A DNA stretch of 64,000 nucleotides from Sporosarcina highlanderae (GCF_030433715.1 NZ_JAROCC010000004.1:215657-279656); one strand, 5' to 3'. Shown: positions 7,750 to 17,053, counted from the stretch's first letter. The notes: a model not told the origin generated them from the sequence alone. Program-made: numbers and translations.

Positions 7750-8238
7750 ATGCTACAGTTCAATGATTTTATACTTCATTATGGTTATTTTGCTGTTTAT
7801 TTCTTTTTGGCTTTAGGTATATTCGGATTGCCATTGCCCGACGAATTCGTTGTTGCTTTCATTGGACATCTTGCGTCAATCGGAACCTTAAACTATCCTA
7901 TTGCATTGGTCATTACAATCTTAGGCGTTATGTCAGGAACTATTTTCACCTATGCATTGGGTCGAAATATAGGAAAGCCGATGTTGATAAAATATGGGAG
8001 ATGGGTTCGACTGTCCCCTAAACGACTTCAGCGTGTGGATAGATGGTTTGAAAAATATGGCCCTTGGGCGGTAACGTTGGGGTATTTTGTACCTGGCATG
8101 AGACATATCATCTGTTATCTATCTGGAAGCGTTGGAATGGGAATGCGGCGATATTTAATTTTCGCCTCAATCGGCACTGGTGTTTCTACAGTAATTTGCT
8201 TAACGATTGGTTATTTAATCAAATTTCCATTCTTGTAA
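7750..8238 (+). CDS. DedA-family membrane protein, PetA/YbfM-like
   Basis: A 162-residue DedA/SNARE-associated domain protein. Typical features are the N-terminal re-entrant block (LGIFGLPLPDEFVVAFIG, residues 22-39), GRNIGKPMLIKYGR in the middle and the signature FEKYGPWAVTLGYFVPGMRHIICYLSG (near residues 100-126). Its place next to psd and pssA matches B. subtilis ybfM, whose product (PetA) has been reported to be needed for the distribution of phosphatidylethanolamine across the membrane. By context, the same role is likely here. Other DedA proteins act on undecaprenyl phosphate. Confidence 0.85.
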   Translation: MLQFNDFILHYGYFAVYFFLALGIFGLPLPDEFVVAFIGHLASIGTLNYPIALVITILGVMSGTIFTYALGRNIGKPMLIKYGRWVRLSPKRLQRVDRWFEKYGPWAVTLGYFVPGMRHIICYLSGSVGMGMRRYLIFASIGTGVSTVICLTIGYLIKFPFL

Positions 8239-8256
8239 GTAAAAACAATGTTTACA

Positions 8257-8292
8257 TGAAGGTCCCTTTAAAAAGGGACCTTCATTTTTTTA
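8257..8292 (+). terminator. intrinsic terminator after the psd-DedA operon
   Basis: The stem TGAAGGTCCCTTT / AAAGGGACCTTCA closes on a two-base spacer and is followed by a TTTTTT run. Confidence 0.85.
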
Positions 8293-8312
8293 AAGCGAAT
8301 CGATTTGATAAC

Positions 8313-8370
8313 TTGGAACGTTTCTATTCTTCAGATATAAATATAGATTCTTTATCAATAATTATTATAA
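8313..8370 (+). promoter_or_regulatory. katA promoter with PerR box
   Basis: Promoter TTGGAA (8313-8318), 17-bp spacer, TATAAA (8336-8341). The 15-mer CAATAATTATTATAA at 8356-8370 matches the PerR consensus TTATAATNATTATAA at 13 of 15 positions and lies just past the expected transcription start. That position fits peroxide-relieved repression of catalase. Confidence 0.75.
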
Positions 8371-8449
8371 ATAACTATAGTATTCCAATACTGCATATGA
8401 TAAAGTTGTTAGGGAAGGTACAAGACTATTAATCAAGGAGGCATTATCA

Positions 8450-9940
8450 ATGACAAATAATGATAATCATACTCAAAAAAGGTTGACTACTGCAGCTGGG
8501 GCACCAGTAGTTGACAACCAAAACTCTATGACGGCAGGTCCACGTGGTCCAGTCCTTTTACAGGATGTCTGGTTGATTGAAAAGCTTGCACATTTTGATC
8601 GGGAAGTCATTCCTGAACGCCGTATGCACGCAAAGGGTTCAGGGGCATATGGAACATTTACTGTAACAAATGATATTACTAAATATACAAGGGCCAAGCT
8701 CTTCTCCGAGGTGGGTAAACAAACTGAAATGTTCGCACGTTTCTCCACCGTTGCCGGTGAACGTGGCGCGGCTGATGCCGAACGTGATATCCGCGGGTTT
8801 GCTCTTAAGTTCTACACAGAAGAAGGAAACTGGGATTTAGTTGGAAACAACACTCCTGTCTTTTTCTTTAGGGACCCACTTCAATTCCCCGACTTGAACC
8901 ATGCAGTTAAACGGGATCCACGGACAAATATGAGAAGCGCAACAAACAACTGGGATTTTTGGACTTCCTTGCCAGAGGCTTTGCACCAAGTAACAATCGT
9001 TATGAGTGACCGCGGAATTCCAAAAACATACCGACATATGCACGGCTTCGGAAGCCACACATATAGCATGATCAATGCAGACAATGAGCGTGTATGGGTC
9101 AAGTTCCATTTCCGTTCACAGCAAGGGATTGAAAATCTGACGGATGAACAAGCAACTGAATTGATCGGTACGGATCGTGAGACACACCAACGCGACCTAT
9201 TGGATAGCATCGATAATGGGAACTTCCCGAAATGGAAGATGTATATTCAAGTTATGACAGAGGAACAAGCTCTGAATATGCCTTATAATCCATTCGACTT
9301 AACAAAAGTATGGTATAAAGGCGACTTCCCTCTTATCGAAGTTGGTGAATTCGAATTGAATCGCAATCCTGACAACTACTTTGCGGAAGTTGAACAAGCA
9401 GCTTTCACTCCTGCAGCAATCGTGCCTGGGATTGGTTTTTCACCAGATAAAATGTTGCAAGCAAGGTTGTTCTCATATGGTGACGCACAGAGATACCGTC
9501 TTGGTGTTAATCACCATCAAATTCCTGTAAATGCACCAAAGTGCCCGTTCCACAGTTTCCACCGCGATGGAGCAATGCGTGTTGACGGTAACCACGGAAG
9601 TAGAACTTCTTACGAGCCAAACAGCTTTGGTGAATGGAAAGAACAACCGGACTTCAGAGAGCCGCCACTTAAAGTATATGGAGATGCTGCACATTGGGAT
9701 TTCCGTGAAGACGATGATGATTACTTCACACAACCTGGTAAATTGTTCAACTTGATGGACGATGATCAGAAAGAAAGACTGTTCGGAAATACTGCACGCA
9801 ATTTAGGTGATGCACCGATAGAAATTAAATGCAGACATATTCGACACTGCTATCTTGCTGATCCCGCTTATGGAGAAGGAGTTGCCAATGCACTTGGTAT
9901 TCCAATGAGTGATGTTTTGGAAACAGAACCTGTAAAATAA
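8450..9940 (+). CDS. katA: monofunctional haem catalase
   Basis: Breaks down hydrogen peroxide to water and oxygen in the cytoplasm. At 496 residues it is a small-subunit (clade 3) catalase. The active-site His is in [12 protein letters not shown] (His60), the catalytic Asn is in [11 protein letters not shown] (about residue 133), and the haem-ligand Tyr is in [14 protein letters not shown] (about residue 340). The ATG follows AAGGAGG closely. The gene is monocistronic, with its own promoter, PerR-type box and terminator, as for B. subtilis katA. Confidence 0.97.
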   Translation: MTNNDNHTQKRLTTAAGAPVVDNQNSMTAGPRGPVLLQDVWLIEKLAHFDREVIPERRMHAKGSGAYGTFTVTNDITKYTRAKLFSEVGKQTEMFARFSTVAGERGAADAERDIRGFALKFYTEEGNWDLVGNNTPVFFFRDPLQFPDLNHAVKRDPRTNMRSATNNWDFWTSLPEALHQVTIVMSDRGIPKTYRHMHGFGSHTYSMINADNERVWVKFHFRSQQGIENLTDEQATELIGTDRETHQRDLLDSIDNGNFPKWKMYIQVMTEEQALNMPYNPFDLTKVWYKGDFPLIEVGEFELNRNPDNYFAEVEQAAFTPAAIVPGIGFSPDKMLQARLFSYGDAQRYRLGVNHHQIPVNAPKCPFHSFHRDGAMRVDGNHGSRTSYEPNSFGEWKEQPDFREPPLKVYGDAAHWDFREDDDDYFTQPGKLFNLMDDDQKERLFGNTARNLGDAPIEIKCRHIRHCYLADPAYGEGVANALGIPMSDVLETEPVK

Positions 9941-9943
9941 TAG

Positions 9944-9984
9944 AAAAACGCCAACGGTAGGTCCCCCTATCATTGGCGTTTTTC
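9944..9984. terminator. terminator of katA
   Basis: AAAAACGCCAA pairs with TTGGCGTTTTT across a loop containing a weak second pairing. The flanking A and T tracts let it act in both directions. Confidence 0.8.
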
Positions 9985-10081
9985 TTTCATTTGTGCATCT
10001 GAATAATTGAGCAACTTGGAATAAAATCACCCACCACTCCATATCCTAACAGTTATAGAGCTTTTTCAACAAGGAGAGGTG

Positions 10082-10426
10082 ATGAAGATGGAAACAACAA
10101 AAACTCTTCCACAATCCAAGGATCGATTATTGAATACATGTTTTCTTCTTTTTTGTTTATGCTTGATGGACGCACTCTTCACTGATCTTGGATTGCGCAA
10201 GGGACATATCCAAGAATCGAATCCATTCATAAGATACATATATGATTTGAGCATCATTCTTTTTTATTTTATGAAGATAAGTCTGCCATTTTTCTTGTTT
10301 ACATTAATGCGCTTCGTAAAACCATCAACATATTTGAAAAACTTGATCGTCATTGCGATTATCGTCTATGTTGTGGTAATTAGTATTCACATTTCTTGGA
10401 TTGTGATTATTACTACTTTCATTTAG
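10082..10426 (+). CDS. DUF5658-family membrane protein
   Basis: A 114-residue membrane protein. The block LMDALFTDLGLRKGHIQESNPFIRYIY (about residues 28-54) is typical of DUF5658, a family of unknown function with an (L/M)DAxxTxxGLxxG..EANP motif; helices follow near 55-75 and 85-110. The ATG at 10082 follows AAGGAGAGG; the ATG at 10088 is also possible. Its end overlaps the convergent DUF368 gene by eight bases. Confidence 0.7.
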   Translation: MKMETTKTLPQSKDRLLNTCFLLFCLCLMDALFTDLGLRKGHIQESNPFIRYIYDLSIILFYFMKISLPFFLFTLMRFVKPSTYLKNLIVIAIIVYVVVISIHISWIVIITTFI

Positions 10427-11237
10427 ACGAAGGACTTGCAGCGTTAAATATATTGGCAACAATTAACCCTGTGATGAGTGCAATAACGCTCATCACGAAC
10501 GGGGTTCCGCTTTCAGGTATACCTGGATAAATAACGAAGACAGAACCAATGATCAAACCGATTATACATGCAAATGTTGCATTCGTGTAATTGACCAATA
10601 GAAATTTAATTACCTTACTGCTGACGATAAAGCCTACTATAACACCAGATCCAATCACCATGATAATTGGTATGTTTAGCGTTGATAATGCATTAATCGC
10701 GGTCGCATAAACACCAAGAAGAAGCAATATAAAGGAACCACTCACCCCTGGTAGAAGCATTGCCATGCTACCAAGCCAACCTGCAAAGAAAAGTCCGAAC
10801 ACATTCTTCATTGTCAAGGAAGTAATAACGGTTGAATCTGCCGGACTTAAAAATGCAGATGAAGCTAACGCCGCCCCGACAACAAGCAATAGAATAAAAT
10901 GACCCAATTTAAAGTTCTTTTTCATGCCCGCTTGTTTCGAAATGAACGGTATAACACCGATAATCAATCCAAGAAAGAAAAATTGAGTTGGTTGATGATA
11001 ATTTTTTAATAAGAAGTCGATTACCCGACTAAACAGTAAAAGTGTTAAACCGATTCCAACAGCAAGTGGCACTAAAAATCCAATATGCTTTTTCCAGTCT
11101 CGGCTGAAAAACCCGCTGATCGCTGTTAATAACCGATCATAAATACCAAGAATGAACGCAATCGTTCCCCCGCTCACACCCGGAATCAAGTCGCAGATCC
11201 CCATTAAGAACCCACGATAAATATTTTTCCATTCCAT
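10419..11237 (-). CDS. DUF368 polyprenyl-phosphate transporter (PopT-type)
   Basis: A 272-residue membrane protein with two copies of the family hallmark: GICDLIPGVSGGTIAFILGIY near residues 13-33 and GSMAMLLPGVSGSFILLLLGVY near 155-176, each followed by helices. DUF368 proteins (PopT) have been identified as translocases that return undecaprenyl phosphate to the inner leaflet for cell-wall synthesis. Substrate is inferred from the family. The ATG at 11237 lies downstream of GGAGG. No partner gene is adjacent; the window also has a DedA protein, the other family with this activity, but that one sits in a phospholipid locus. Confidence 0.88.
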   Translation of the reverse strand: MEWKNIYRGFLMGICDLIPGVSGGTIAFILGIYDRLLTAISGFFSRDWKKHIGFLVPLAVGIGLTLLLFSRVIDFLLKNYHQPTQFFFLGLIIGVIPFISKQAGMKKNFKLGHFILLLVVGAALASSAFLSPADSTVITSLTMKNVFGLFFAGWLGSMAMLLPGVSGSFILLLLGVYATAINALSTLNIPIIMVIGSGVIVGFIVSSKVIKFLLVNYTNATFACIIGLIIGSVFVIYPGIPESGTPFVMSVIALITGLIVANIFNAASPSSK

Positions 11238-11348
11238 AAATCCATTTCCTCCAGTATTGTTTCACTCCTAAGAGTATATCATTTTCCCATCGTCGACCGC
11301 CATTTTAAATGGAGTGCGACTATTTTTATTTTTCCCTAATATGTATAG

Positions 11349-11380
11349 TTGACTTTACATATTGTATAGTATACTATACA
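11349..11380 (+). promoter_or_regulatory. promoter with perfect 18-bp palindrome
   Basis: TTGACT (11349-11354), 17-bp spacer, TACTAT (11372-11377). The -10 lies inside TGTATAGTATACTATACA (11363-11380), which equals its own reverse complement. A dimeric XRE repressor encoded 38 bases downstream is the obvious ligand, occluding RNA polymerase. Confidence 0.7.
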
Positions 11381-11418
11381 AACAAGTACCAATTGACTTG
11401 GGCAAGGAGGAAGTCGGT

Positions 11419-11619
11419 TTGATTAAAAACCGCGTAAAAGAGCTACGTGCACGATTTGACTATACGCAAGGTGAGTTAGCGGATTTGGTAGGTGTGACTA
11501 GACAAACGATCGTCGCGTTGGAAAAAGGGAGCTATACCCCTTCCCTACTTTTAGCTATGAATCTTGCTGAAGTTTTCAAGCTGCCGATCGAGGAAGTATT
11601 TTCGAAGGAGGAGAGTTAA
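11419..11619 (+). CDS. short XRE (HTH_3) regulator
   Basis: A 66-residue helix-turn-helix protein of the YozG/Cro-like type that is almost only the DNA-binding domain (NRVKELRARFDYTQGELADLVGVTRQTIVALEKGSY, residues 3-38, then LAEVFKLPIEEVF). I start at TTG 11419 because AAGGAGG ends eight bases upstream; the frame reaches 11362 but has no site there. Regulators of this size often sit before DUF2178-type membrane genes, as here. It probably represses its own operon through the 18-bp palindrome. Confidence 0.85.
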   Translation: MIKNRVKELRARFDYTQGELADLVGVTRQTIVALEKGSYTPSLLLAMNLAEVFKLPIEEVFSKEES

Positions 11620-11622
11620 TAA

Positions 11623-12105
11623 ATGAAAATGAATATTGCTGTTTTTTTAAGGATCCTGTTGTTCATTTCACTATCACTAATGGTTTACGATTATTTGAAG
11701 TTAGAGCAAAGTTTCATTCAAATGGAAAGAGGGTTTATTGATGGATTTAGCTTGTACATCTCTCCGTGGCCAGGTTATTTTTTCGTAATAACCACCATAC
11801 TTTTTCTATTCGCGAACATTGTTATCTTTATTATCGTTTGGAGAAATAAGAATGCCGACAAACGTTCATTTCTGACCTTCGAATATGATGTTTCTGACGA
11901 AAGGGCTGTCGGAAATACAAGGAAAGCAGTTAGTCATGCATTTTCAATTCTACTTGTCTATTCACTATTAATGATTGGATCATATATGTACATCCCAAAT
12001 TATTTCGTCGATCATATTTGGTACCCCCTCTTTACAACTGCATCAATCCCTATTGTCGGGTTGATTTCGTATCTTATTGTTTATAAAGTCCTGCAATACA
12101 AGTGA
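11623..12105 (+). CDS. four-helix membrane protein with DER motif (DUF2178-like)
   Basis: A 160-residue membrane protein with helices near 5-25, 47-70, 103-125 and 133-155. Between helices 2 and 3 is a cytoplasmic loop with FEYDVSDERAVGNTRKA, an Asp-Glu-Arg motif seen in DUF2178-type partners of small XRE regulators. It begins three bases after the regulator's stop, with GGAGG overlapping that stop, and ends just before the next gene's ribosome binding site. I cannot assign a function; these proteins may modulate the regulator or the envelope. Confidence 0.6.
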   Translation: MKMNIAVFLRILLFISLSLMVYDYLKLEQSFIQMERGFIDGFSLYISPWPGYFFVITTILFLFANIVIFIIVWRNKNADKRSFLTFEYDVSDERAVGNTRKAVSHAFSILLVYSLLMIGSYMYIPNYFVDHIWYPLFTTASIPIVGLISYLIVYKVLQYK

Positions 12106-12119
12106 AAGGAGAGGATTAT

Positions 12120-12569
12120 ATGAAAGACTTGACGATTGCCATTGCACTGCGAATCATGTTAATAGTTTCATTCTGCCTACTTATGTTCAGTGTTCTTTAT
12201 AATACAGGAGCAAACCAGAATAGTTCGCATCTTTACTATCAAGCATTTATGCTACTTTCTTTTTTACTAATTTATTTCCATCAAAGGAAACATATCAAGA
12301 AAAACGGCGGAAGAATCGCTTTCCACGGCCATATCATCCCCGAGTTCAATCCGCAAGACGAACGGGAACATCAAATTAGCGGGGAAGCATATAAAATCGC
12401 CTTTTCTACAATTCTCGTTATCTCTTTTCTTGTCATCGGGGGTGTGGCATTCTTTCAACTATTTGACAGTATATTGCAGCCACTCTTACTATCTTTAAGT
12501 ATCGGCTTTATTCCGATATCAGGCTTACTGGCGTACTTCTTCGCGTATCGCCATTATTATAAAAAATAA
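12120..12569 (+). CDS. second DER-motif membrane protein, related to its neighbour
   Basis: A 149-residue membrane protein with the same plan as the preceding gene: two helices, a loop with FNPQDEREHQISGEAYKIA, then two helices. The shared DER loop and helix order suggest an ancient duplication. The ATG at 12120 follows AAGGAGAGG, which overlaps the stop of the preceding gene, so the two are translated from one message. A terminator follows directly. Confidence 0.6.
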   Translation: MKDLTIAIALRIMLIVSFCLLMFSVLYNTGANQNSSHLYYQAFMLLSFLLIYFHQRKHIKKNGGRIAFHGHIIPEFNPQDEREHQISGEAYKIAFSTILVISFLVIGGVAFFQLFDSILQPLLLSLSIGFIPISGLLAYFFAYRHYYKK

Positions 12570-12603
12570 AACGCCAGCGTAGGCTACTACGTTGGCGTTT
12601 TTG
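12567..12603. terminator. terminator of the XRE-membrane cassette
   Basis: AAAACGCCAGCGTAG pairs with CTACGTTGGCGTTTT (one G-T pair) around a short loop, with flanking A and T runs, and so also serves the convergent trhO gene. Confidence 0.85.
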
Positions 12604-13581
12604 TTAATTCGCAACTTTTTCTTCGTTACGACGCTTCTTAATTTCTTCCATTCGTGCATCAAATTCCTCGACCGTCATGTTCATTTCAACAAAATAACGG
12701 TTGCGCGGGTGTACTCGGCACTCGTCTGAACAGCTGCGCATAAATAGACGCTCATTCTCTTCAGAGCAAAGAATCTTTTTATTACATTCAGGATTCGCAC
12801 AGTTCACATAACGTTCGCAAGGCGTACCGTCAAAATGATCACGACCAACGACAACATGCTCAACCTGATTTACAGGAACAGCAATCCTTTCATCGAATAC
12901 ATAACATTGACCGTCCCATAGCTGGCCTTTCGCAACCGGGTCTTTACCGTACGTTACGATTCCGCCTTCCAAGTGTGCAACGTCTTCAAATCCTTCACGT
13001 TTCATCCAACCTGTGAACTTCTCACATCTAATTCCACCTGTGCAATACGCAAGGACTTTTTTACCCTCGAATAATTCTCTATTTTCACGGACCCATTCGG
13101 GAAGATCGCGGAAGTTTTCAACATCCGGACGAATCGCTCCTCTGAAGTGCCCAAGATCGTATTCATAATCATTTCTTGTATCAAATACAACTGTGTTTTC
13201 GTCTTGCATCGCTTTTAAGAATTCTTCAGGTTTCAAATATTGGCCTGTCAATTCCAAAGGATTGATATCCTCTTCAAGGCTTAAGTTTACGATTTCTTTT
13301 CTGTGACGCACGTGCATTTTTTTGAATGCATGTCCATCCGTCTCGTCGATTTTGAACCAAAGATCCTTGAAGCGTTCGTCGCTATGCATCTTTGCCATAT
13401 ACGCATCGGTTTGTTCAATCGTTCCTGAACATGTTCCATTAATACCTTCCGCTCCGACAAGAATACGACCTTTTAATCCAAGTTCCTTACACAATGCCAA
13501 ATGTTCGGCAGCAAATGTTTCTGGGTCTTCGATTTGTACGTATTTATAGTACAACAATACCCGATATGCTCCTTTTTCCAT
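12604..13581 (-). CDS. trhO: tRNA uridine-34 hydroxylase, rhodanese type
   Basis: A 325-residue protein of the TrhO/YbfQ (formerly YceA) family, which forms 5-hydroxyuridine at the wobble position of tRNAs using a rhodanese domain. The order is an N-terminal ferredoxin-like domain ([14 protein letters not shown]), a rhodanese core with the catalytic loop CTGGIRCE near residue 180, and a C-terminal Cys-rich zinc-binding part ([23 protein letters not shown]). The ATG at 13581 has AGAAGGTGG upstream; the in-frame GTG at 13593 overlaps that site. The gene is monocistronic. Confidence 0.93.
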   Translation of the reverse strand: MEKGAYRVLLYYKYVQIEDPETFAAEHLALCKELGLKGRILVGAEGINGTCSGTIEQTDAYMAKMHSDERFKDLWFKIDETDGHAFKKMHVRHRKEIVNLSLEEDINPLELTGQYLKPEEFLKAMQDENTVVFDTRNDYEYDLGHFRGAIRPDVENFRDLPEWVRENRELFEGKKVLAYCTGGIRCEKFTGWMKREGFEDVAHLEGGIVTYGKDPVAKGQLWDGQCYVFDERIAVPVNQVEHVVVGRDHFDGTPCERYVNCANPECNKKILCSEENERLFMRSCSDECRVHPRNRYFVEMNMTVEEFDARMEEIKKRRNEEKVAN

Positions 13582-13702
13582 TTCTTCGACCACCTTCTGT
13601 TTGTTTTCTTTGCAGTAGAATTAACAGCTTGATCGGTTTTACAACTATTCAATTGTAAACACATAACAGCTAACCCGCATTTGCAAGATCCGGGCCTCAG
13701 AC

Positions 13703-13731
13703 ATTATACCACAAACCCTAAAAATGAGTAA
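13703..13731 (-). promoter_or_regulatory. trhO promoter
   Basis: TTACTC (13726-13731), 17-bp spacer ending in an extended TGTGG, then TATAAT (13703-13708). This gives a leader of about 115 bases. I see no riboswitch fold in it. The rest of the 13582-13929 gap has a TATACT at 13797 as a possible -10 for the plus-strand deacetylase. Confidence 0.6.
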
Positions 13732-13929
13732 GCACTTTATTTGTACATCAAATAATAAAAACATAATATTTTTCTATTAAAATAGCAAGGATGGTGTATA
13801 CTATGGGTATCGAAGATTCGACATTATTTTTGAGAATCCGAAACTATCTATAGAAGCCTCACGTCTAACAAAATAGAAGGCCTAATACAGCAGGTTCTTT
13901 GGAAATAATGATAAAGGGAGTCCCGCACT

Positions 13930-15441
13930 ATGAAAAAACCACGCCACAAAACACGGTCCATTTGGATCGACATTATCTTTTCCTCAACTATCATTCTATT
14001 GACAGTTGCCGCGATTCTTTTAATCTTATCACCTAATAAAAATTATACTGCTTCAGCTCCCAATGTTCAGGAAAAGGAACATAACGTCTCCTCTTCAATA
14101 GAAACAGAAGTGATAGATTCTAATTATCCAGGCATTAAAATAGTAACAAAAACATCAAATGACAAAAAGGCTCCCTTTGCTATCCAATATCCTCAAAGTG
14201 CAAATAGTTCCTTTAACGAAAAAGTTATAGATTATATAACAGCTGTCCAAGAAGAATACATGGAAACAATGAACAATAAAGTTCAAATTGACGTAAATAC
14301 AAAGGGAGAATTAAATATATCCTACGAAACACTTTCTCATTCTTCCGGCTATTATTCTTTTGTAGTAGTAAACAATAGCAATTACAGTGATTCTCCAAGG
14401 GGAAAAACGGAAATCCGTACCTTCCATTTGAACCCAGAAACAGGGGTCAGCTATACGATTGTTGATTTGTTTGAAGCAGACGTAAGTCGATTAACTACAT
14501 TGTCAGCATTGATTCAATCTGAGATTAATAATGATGTAACTTTAAATGGACATCTTTTATCAACAGCACTCGAACATTATACAAAACCAGCTTGGGAAAA
14601 CTTCCGGAACTACGCCATTATCGATGATTCACTGATCTTTTACTTCGATGAAAATACGATAGCGGATGACTCCGTAGGTCCTCTTGTAGTCTCTTTATTT
14701 ATGGATAAAATAGGAAAACTTTTAGTCGATGCATTTAAACCTCTAATTGAAGAAGATGAAATACCAAAAAATGAATCACCTACAATTGCTGAAGAAGAAA
14801 AAATTGAGGAATCGACTGATGCTGAATCGGAAGACCCTATTGACAACGAAGAGTCCGAAGAATCCACTGAAATTGTAACCACCGGTAAAAAAGTAGCTTT
14901 AACGTTTGATGACGGTCCTGATCCTAAGGTGACTATACAGATTTTAGACATACTTGAAAAGCACAATGCAAAAGCAACCTTCTTCATGTTGGGTAGCAGA
15001 GTTGAATACTATCCGGAGATTACAAAAAAAGTGCACGACGCAGGTCATGAATTGGCAGGCCATACATGGAATCATGCTGATTTGACCAAATTGACTCCTG
15101 AACGGATTGCAAAAGAAATTAACGATACTTCTGCAATCATCGAACAAGTGACAGGCGCAAAAGTCAATGCATACAGACCGCCATATGGTGCAGTGAATGA
15201 AAAAGTCCGTAAGTTTGCTAATCTACCTACTGTTTTATGGGATGTTGACACACGTGACTGGGAGCATCGTGATTCACAAAAACTAATTCAGAATGTTAAA
15301 CAACACACTAAAGATGGCAGCATCATTCTTATGCACGACATTCATCAGTCGACTGCTGACGGTCTGGACGCTGTACTCACTTTTTTGGAGAATGAAGGCT
15401 ATCAATTCGTCACTGTCTCGGATTTAAATACTAACCCTTGA
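13930..15441 (+). CDS. membrane-anchored polysaccharide deacetylase, PdaC-like
   Basis: A 503-residue protein with an N-terminal membrane anchor (residues 13-35), a DUF4163/DUF3298-like region (about 55-275), an acidic linker rich in Glu and Ser (about 280-312) and a NodB deacetylase domain to the end. The NodB motifs are complete: TFDDGPDP, HTWNHADLT, RPPYGAVN, LWDVDTRDW and IILMHDIH. This order matches B. subtilis PdaC, a peptidoglycan deacetylase reported to act on N-acetylmuramic acid and linked to lysozyme resistance. The exact sugar is inferred. AAAGGGAG precedes the ATG by about ten bases. Confidence 0.87.
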   Translation: MKKPRHKTRSIWIDIIFSSTIILLTVAAILLILSPNKNYTASAPNVQEKEHNVSSSIETEVIDSNYPGIKIVTKTSNDKKAPFAIQYPQSANSSFNEKVIDYITAVQEEYMETMNNKVQIDVNTKGELNISYETLSHSSGYYSFVVVNNSNYSDSPRGKTEIRTFHLNPETGVSYTIVDLFEADVSRLTTLSALIQSEINNDVTLNGHLLSTALEHYTKPAWENFRNYAIIDDSLIFYFDENTIADDSVGPLVVSLFMDKIGKLLVDAFKPLIEEDEIPKNESPTIAEEEKIEESTDAESEDPIDNEESEESTEIVTTGKKVALTFDDGPDPKVTIQILDILEKHNAKATFFMLGSRVEYYPEITKKVHDAGHELAGHTWNHADLTKLTPERIAKEINDTSAIIEQVTGAKVNAYRPPYGAVNEKVRKFANLPTVLWDVDTRDWEHRDSQKLIQNVKQHTKDGSIILMHDIHQSTADGLDAVLTFLENEGYQFVTVSDLNTNP

Positions 15442-15466
15442 ACAAATCGTTCAAGGGTTTTTCTAT
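15434..15466 (+). terminator. terminator overlapping the deacetylase stop
   Basis: ACCCTTGAAC / GTTCAAGGGT with a five-base loop, then TTTTTCT. The left arm contains the stop codon. Confidence 0.85.
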
Positions 15467-15520
15467 CTTTTTCGTAACACACCTGTTATAATAAAGTTAG
15501 AACAGATTGGAGGGATGATA

Positions 15521-15910
15521 TTGTTCATTCAAATCGAACCGACATCGGAAATCCCGATATATACTCAATTGGCTAATCAATTAATAGAATTGATAGCAAC
15601 AGGAACATTGCAAACTTCCGAAGCATTGCCATCTGTCCGTTCCCTGGCAGCAGATCTTGGCGTTAACATGCATACAGTGAACAAGGCATATCATGAACTT
15701 GAAAAGAAAAACATAATTCAAATCATTCCTAAGTCAGGTGCAGTAGTTAATGAAATTTCAAGCACTGGGCCAAGTGATTCGCAAATCGAGCATATTAAAC
15801 AAGTCATGAAGCCATTAATTGCAGAATCTATTGTCTATGGAATGGATAAGAAACAAATTTTATCAATTGCAACATCACTCATTTCAGGAATTCGGAGGGA
15901 TGAAGAATGA
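15521..15910 (+). CDS. GntR regulator, YtrA subfamily
   Basis: A 129-residue regulator with an N-terminal winged helix (IPIYTQLANQLIELIATG, then LPSVRSLAADLGVNMHTVNKAYHELEKKN) and a short C-terminal tail, the size of the YtrA subfamily that has no large effector domain. I choose the TTG at 15521 (GGAGG eight bases upstream) over the ATG at 15515, because family members begin directly with the IQIxPxSxxPIYxQ segment. A TATAAT lies at 15487-15492. It overlaps the next gene by four bases; YtrA-type regulators usually control the membrane gene beside them. Confidence 0.87.
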   Translation: MFIQIEPTSEIPIYTQLANQLIELIATGTLQTSEALPSVRSLAADLGVNMHTVNKAYHELEKKNIIQIIPKSGAVVNEISSTGPSDSQIEHIKQVMKPLIAESIVYGMDKKQILSIATSLISGIRRDEE

Positions 15911-17013
15911 CAGTATCCATATTTTTGGCAAACATTGTTTTCTTAACACTGATTCAAGCCGCAATTCCACGATTGCTTAAAAAATCAATAGTTTTCGGTG
16001 TCACGATTCCGGAAGTAAATGTTGAAGATCAGAAACTCTCCACCTATAAAAAAATCTATTCGGCTATTACTCTTTTAGTTGGATTGATTGGTATACTTCT
16101 ATTTGCTTTTTTGGGATTAGGAAAACAATTACAGGAAGAAAAAATCGTCATCACTGGACTCATTGTTCAGTTTAGCATTCTTTTTGTAAGCATGATTCTG
16201 TATTTATATTTCCATATTCAAACGACTAAAAGAAAACGTAAGATGAAATGGGGAGAAAATCTTAAAAAGGTTAGAGTTGCTGATTTAGCCAGACGCTCCA
16301 ATGATGAAATGCTTCCTTCAATTATCTTTGCCTTGCCAATGGCGATTACTATCGGGCTAATCGTATATACCATTAGCCAATATTCAGCAATGCCAGACAT
16401 GATTCCTACCCATTGGGGACCAAATGGTCAACCTGATGCTTTCACTGAAAAAAATCCTTTTTCCGTCATTGCTCTGTTACTAATTTTACTTGTCATGCAA
16501 GGGATGATGGTAGCGATCAATACGTTCACAAAGAAATCAGGTGTGAAGTTAAACGCTACAAAAAGAAATACATCCCGTATCCAACAATTATCCTTTAGGA
16601 AGTATACAAGCTGGTTCATGTTTTTAACGACTATTTTATTAACAATCCTATTCGGTTTCTTTCAACTGACTACAATCCATGGTGAATTTGCAGGCTCAAT
16701 GATGATGATGGTATTGCCATTAGCCTTCCTTCTCGTCATCTTACTTGCAACAGCGCTATACGCTTTCAAAGTCGGCCAGGGAGGTTCCCGAATCCGTACA
16801 GAAGTCATCGATGAGGAAACAACAGGTATAACAGATTTGGATGACGACCAATACTGGAAAGCCGGTGTATTCTATGTAAATAAAAATGACCCTTCCATCT
16901 TTGTTGAGAAGAGGTTCGGGGTCGGCTGGACAATCAATTTCGGTAATCCAATTGGATATTTAATCCTTATCGGTCCATTATTGATCATATTTGTAATTTC
17001 ATTTTTATTATAA
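15907..17013 (+). CDS. DUF1648/DUF5808 membrane protein
   Basis: A 368-residue membrane protein with about eight helices. The loop MPDMIPTHWGPNGQPDAF (near residues 158-175) is the DUF1648 signature shared with the immunity-like protein SdpI. The C-terminal part (DDDQYWKAGVFYVNKNDPSIFVEKRFGVGWTINFG, near 315-349) is a DUF5808-type domain. It starts inside the GntR gene (ATGA overlap), so expression is coupled. Such pairs are common in Bacillales, and a role in envelope stress or peptide-toxin immunity is a guess from SdpI. Confidence 0.8.
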   Translation: MTVSIFLANIVFLTLIQAAIPRLLKKSIVFGVTIPEVNVEDQKLSTYKKIYSAITLLVGLIGILLFAFLGLGKQLQEEKIVITGLIVQFSILFVSMILYLYFHIQTTKRKRKMKWGENLKKVRVADLARRSNDEMLPSIIFALPMAITIGLIVYTISQYSAMPDMIPTHWGPNGQPDAFTEKNPFSVIALLLILLVMQGMMVAINTFTKKSGVKLNATKRNTSRIQQLSFRKYTSWFMFLTTILLTILFGFFQLTTIHGEFAGSMMMMVLPLAFLLVILLATALYAFKVGQGGSRIRTEVIDEETTGITDLDDDQYWKAGVFYVNKNDPSIFVEKRFGVGWTINFGNPIGYLILIGPLLIIFVISFLL

Positions 17014-17024
17014 TTTTTTCCAAA

Positions 17025-17053
17025 CAAAAAACCGGCATTTGGCCGGTTTTTTA
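17025..17053. terminator. bidirectional terminator
   Basis: AAAAACCGGC / GCCGGTTTTT with a five-base loop, placed between convergent genes. Confidence 0.88.

Noticed and set aside
8837..9210. ORFs antisense to katA
   Set aside because: Shadow frames of a full-length catalase.
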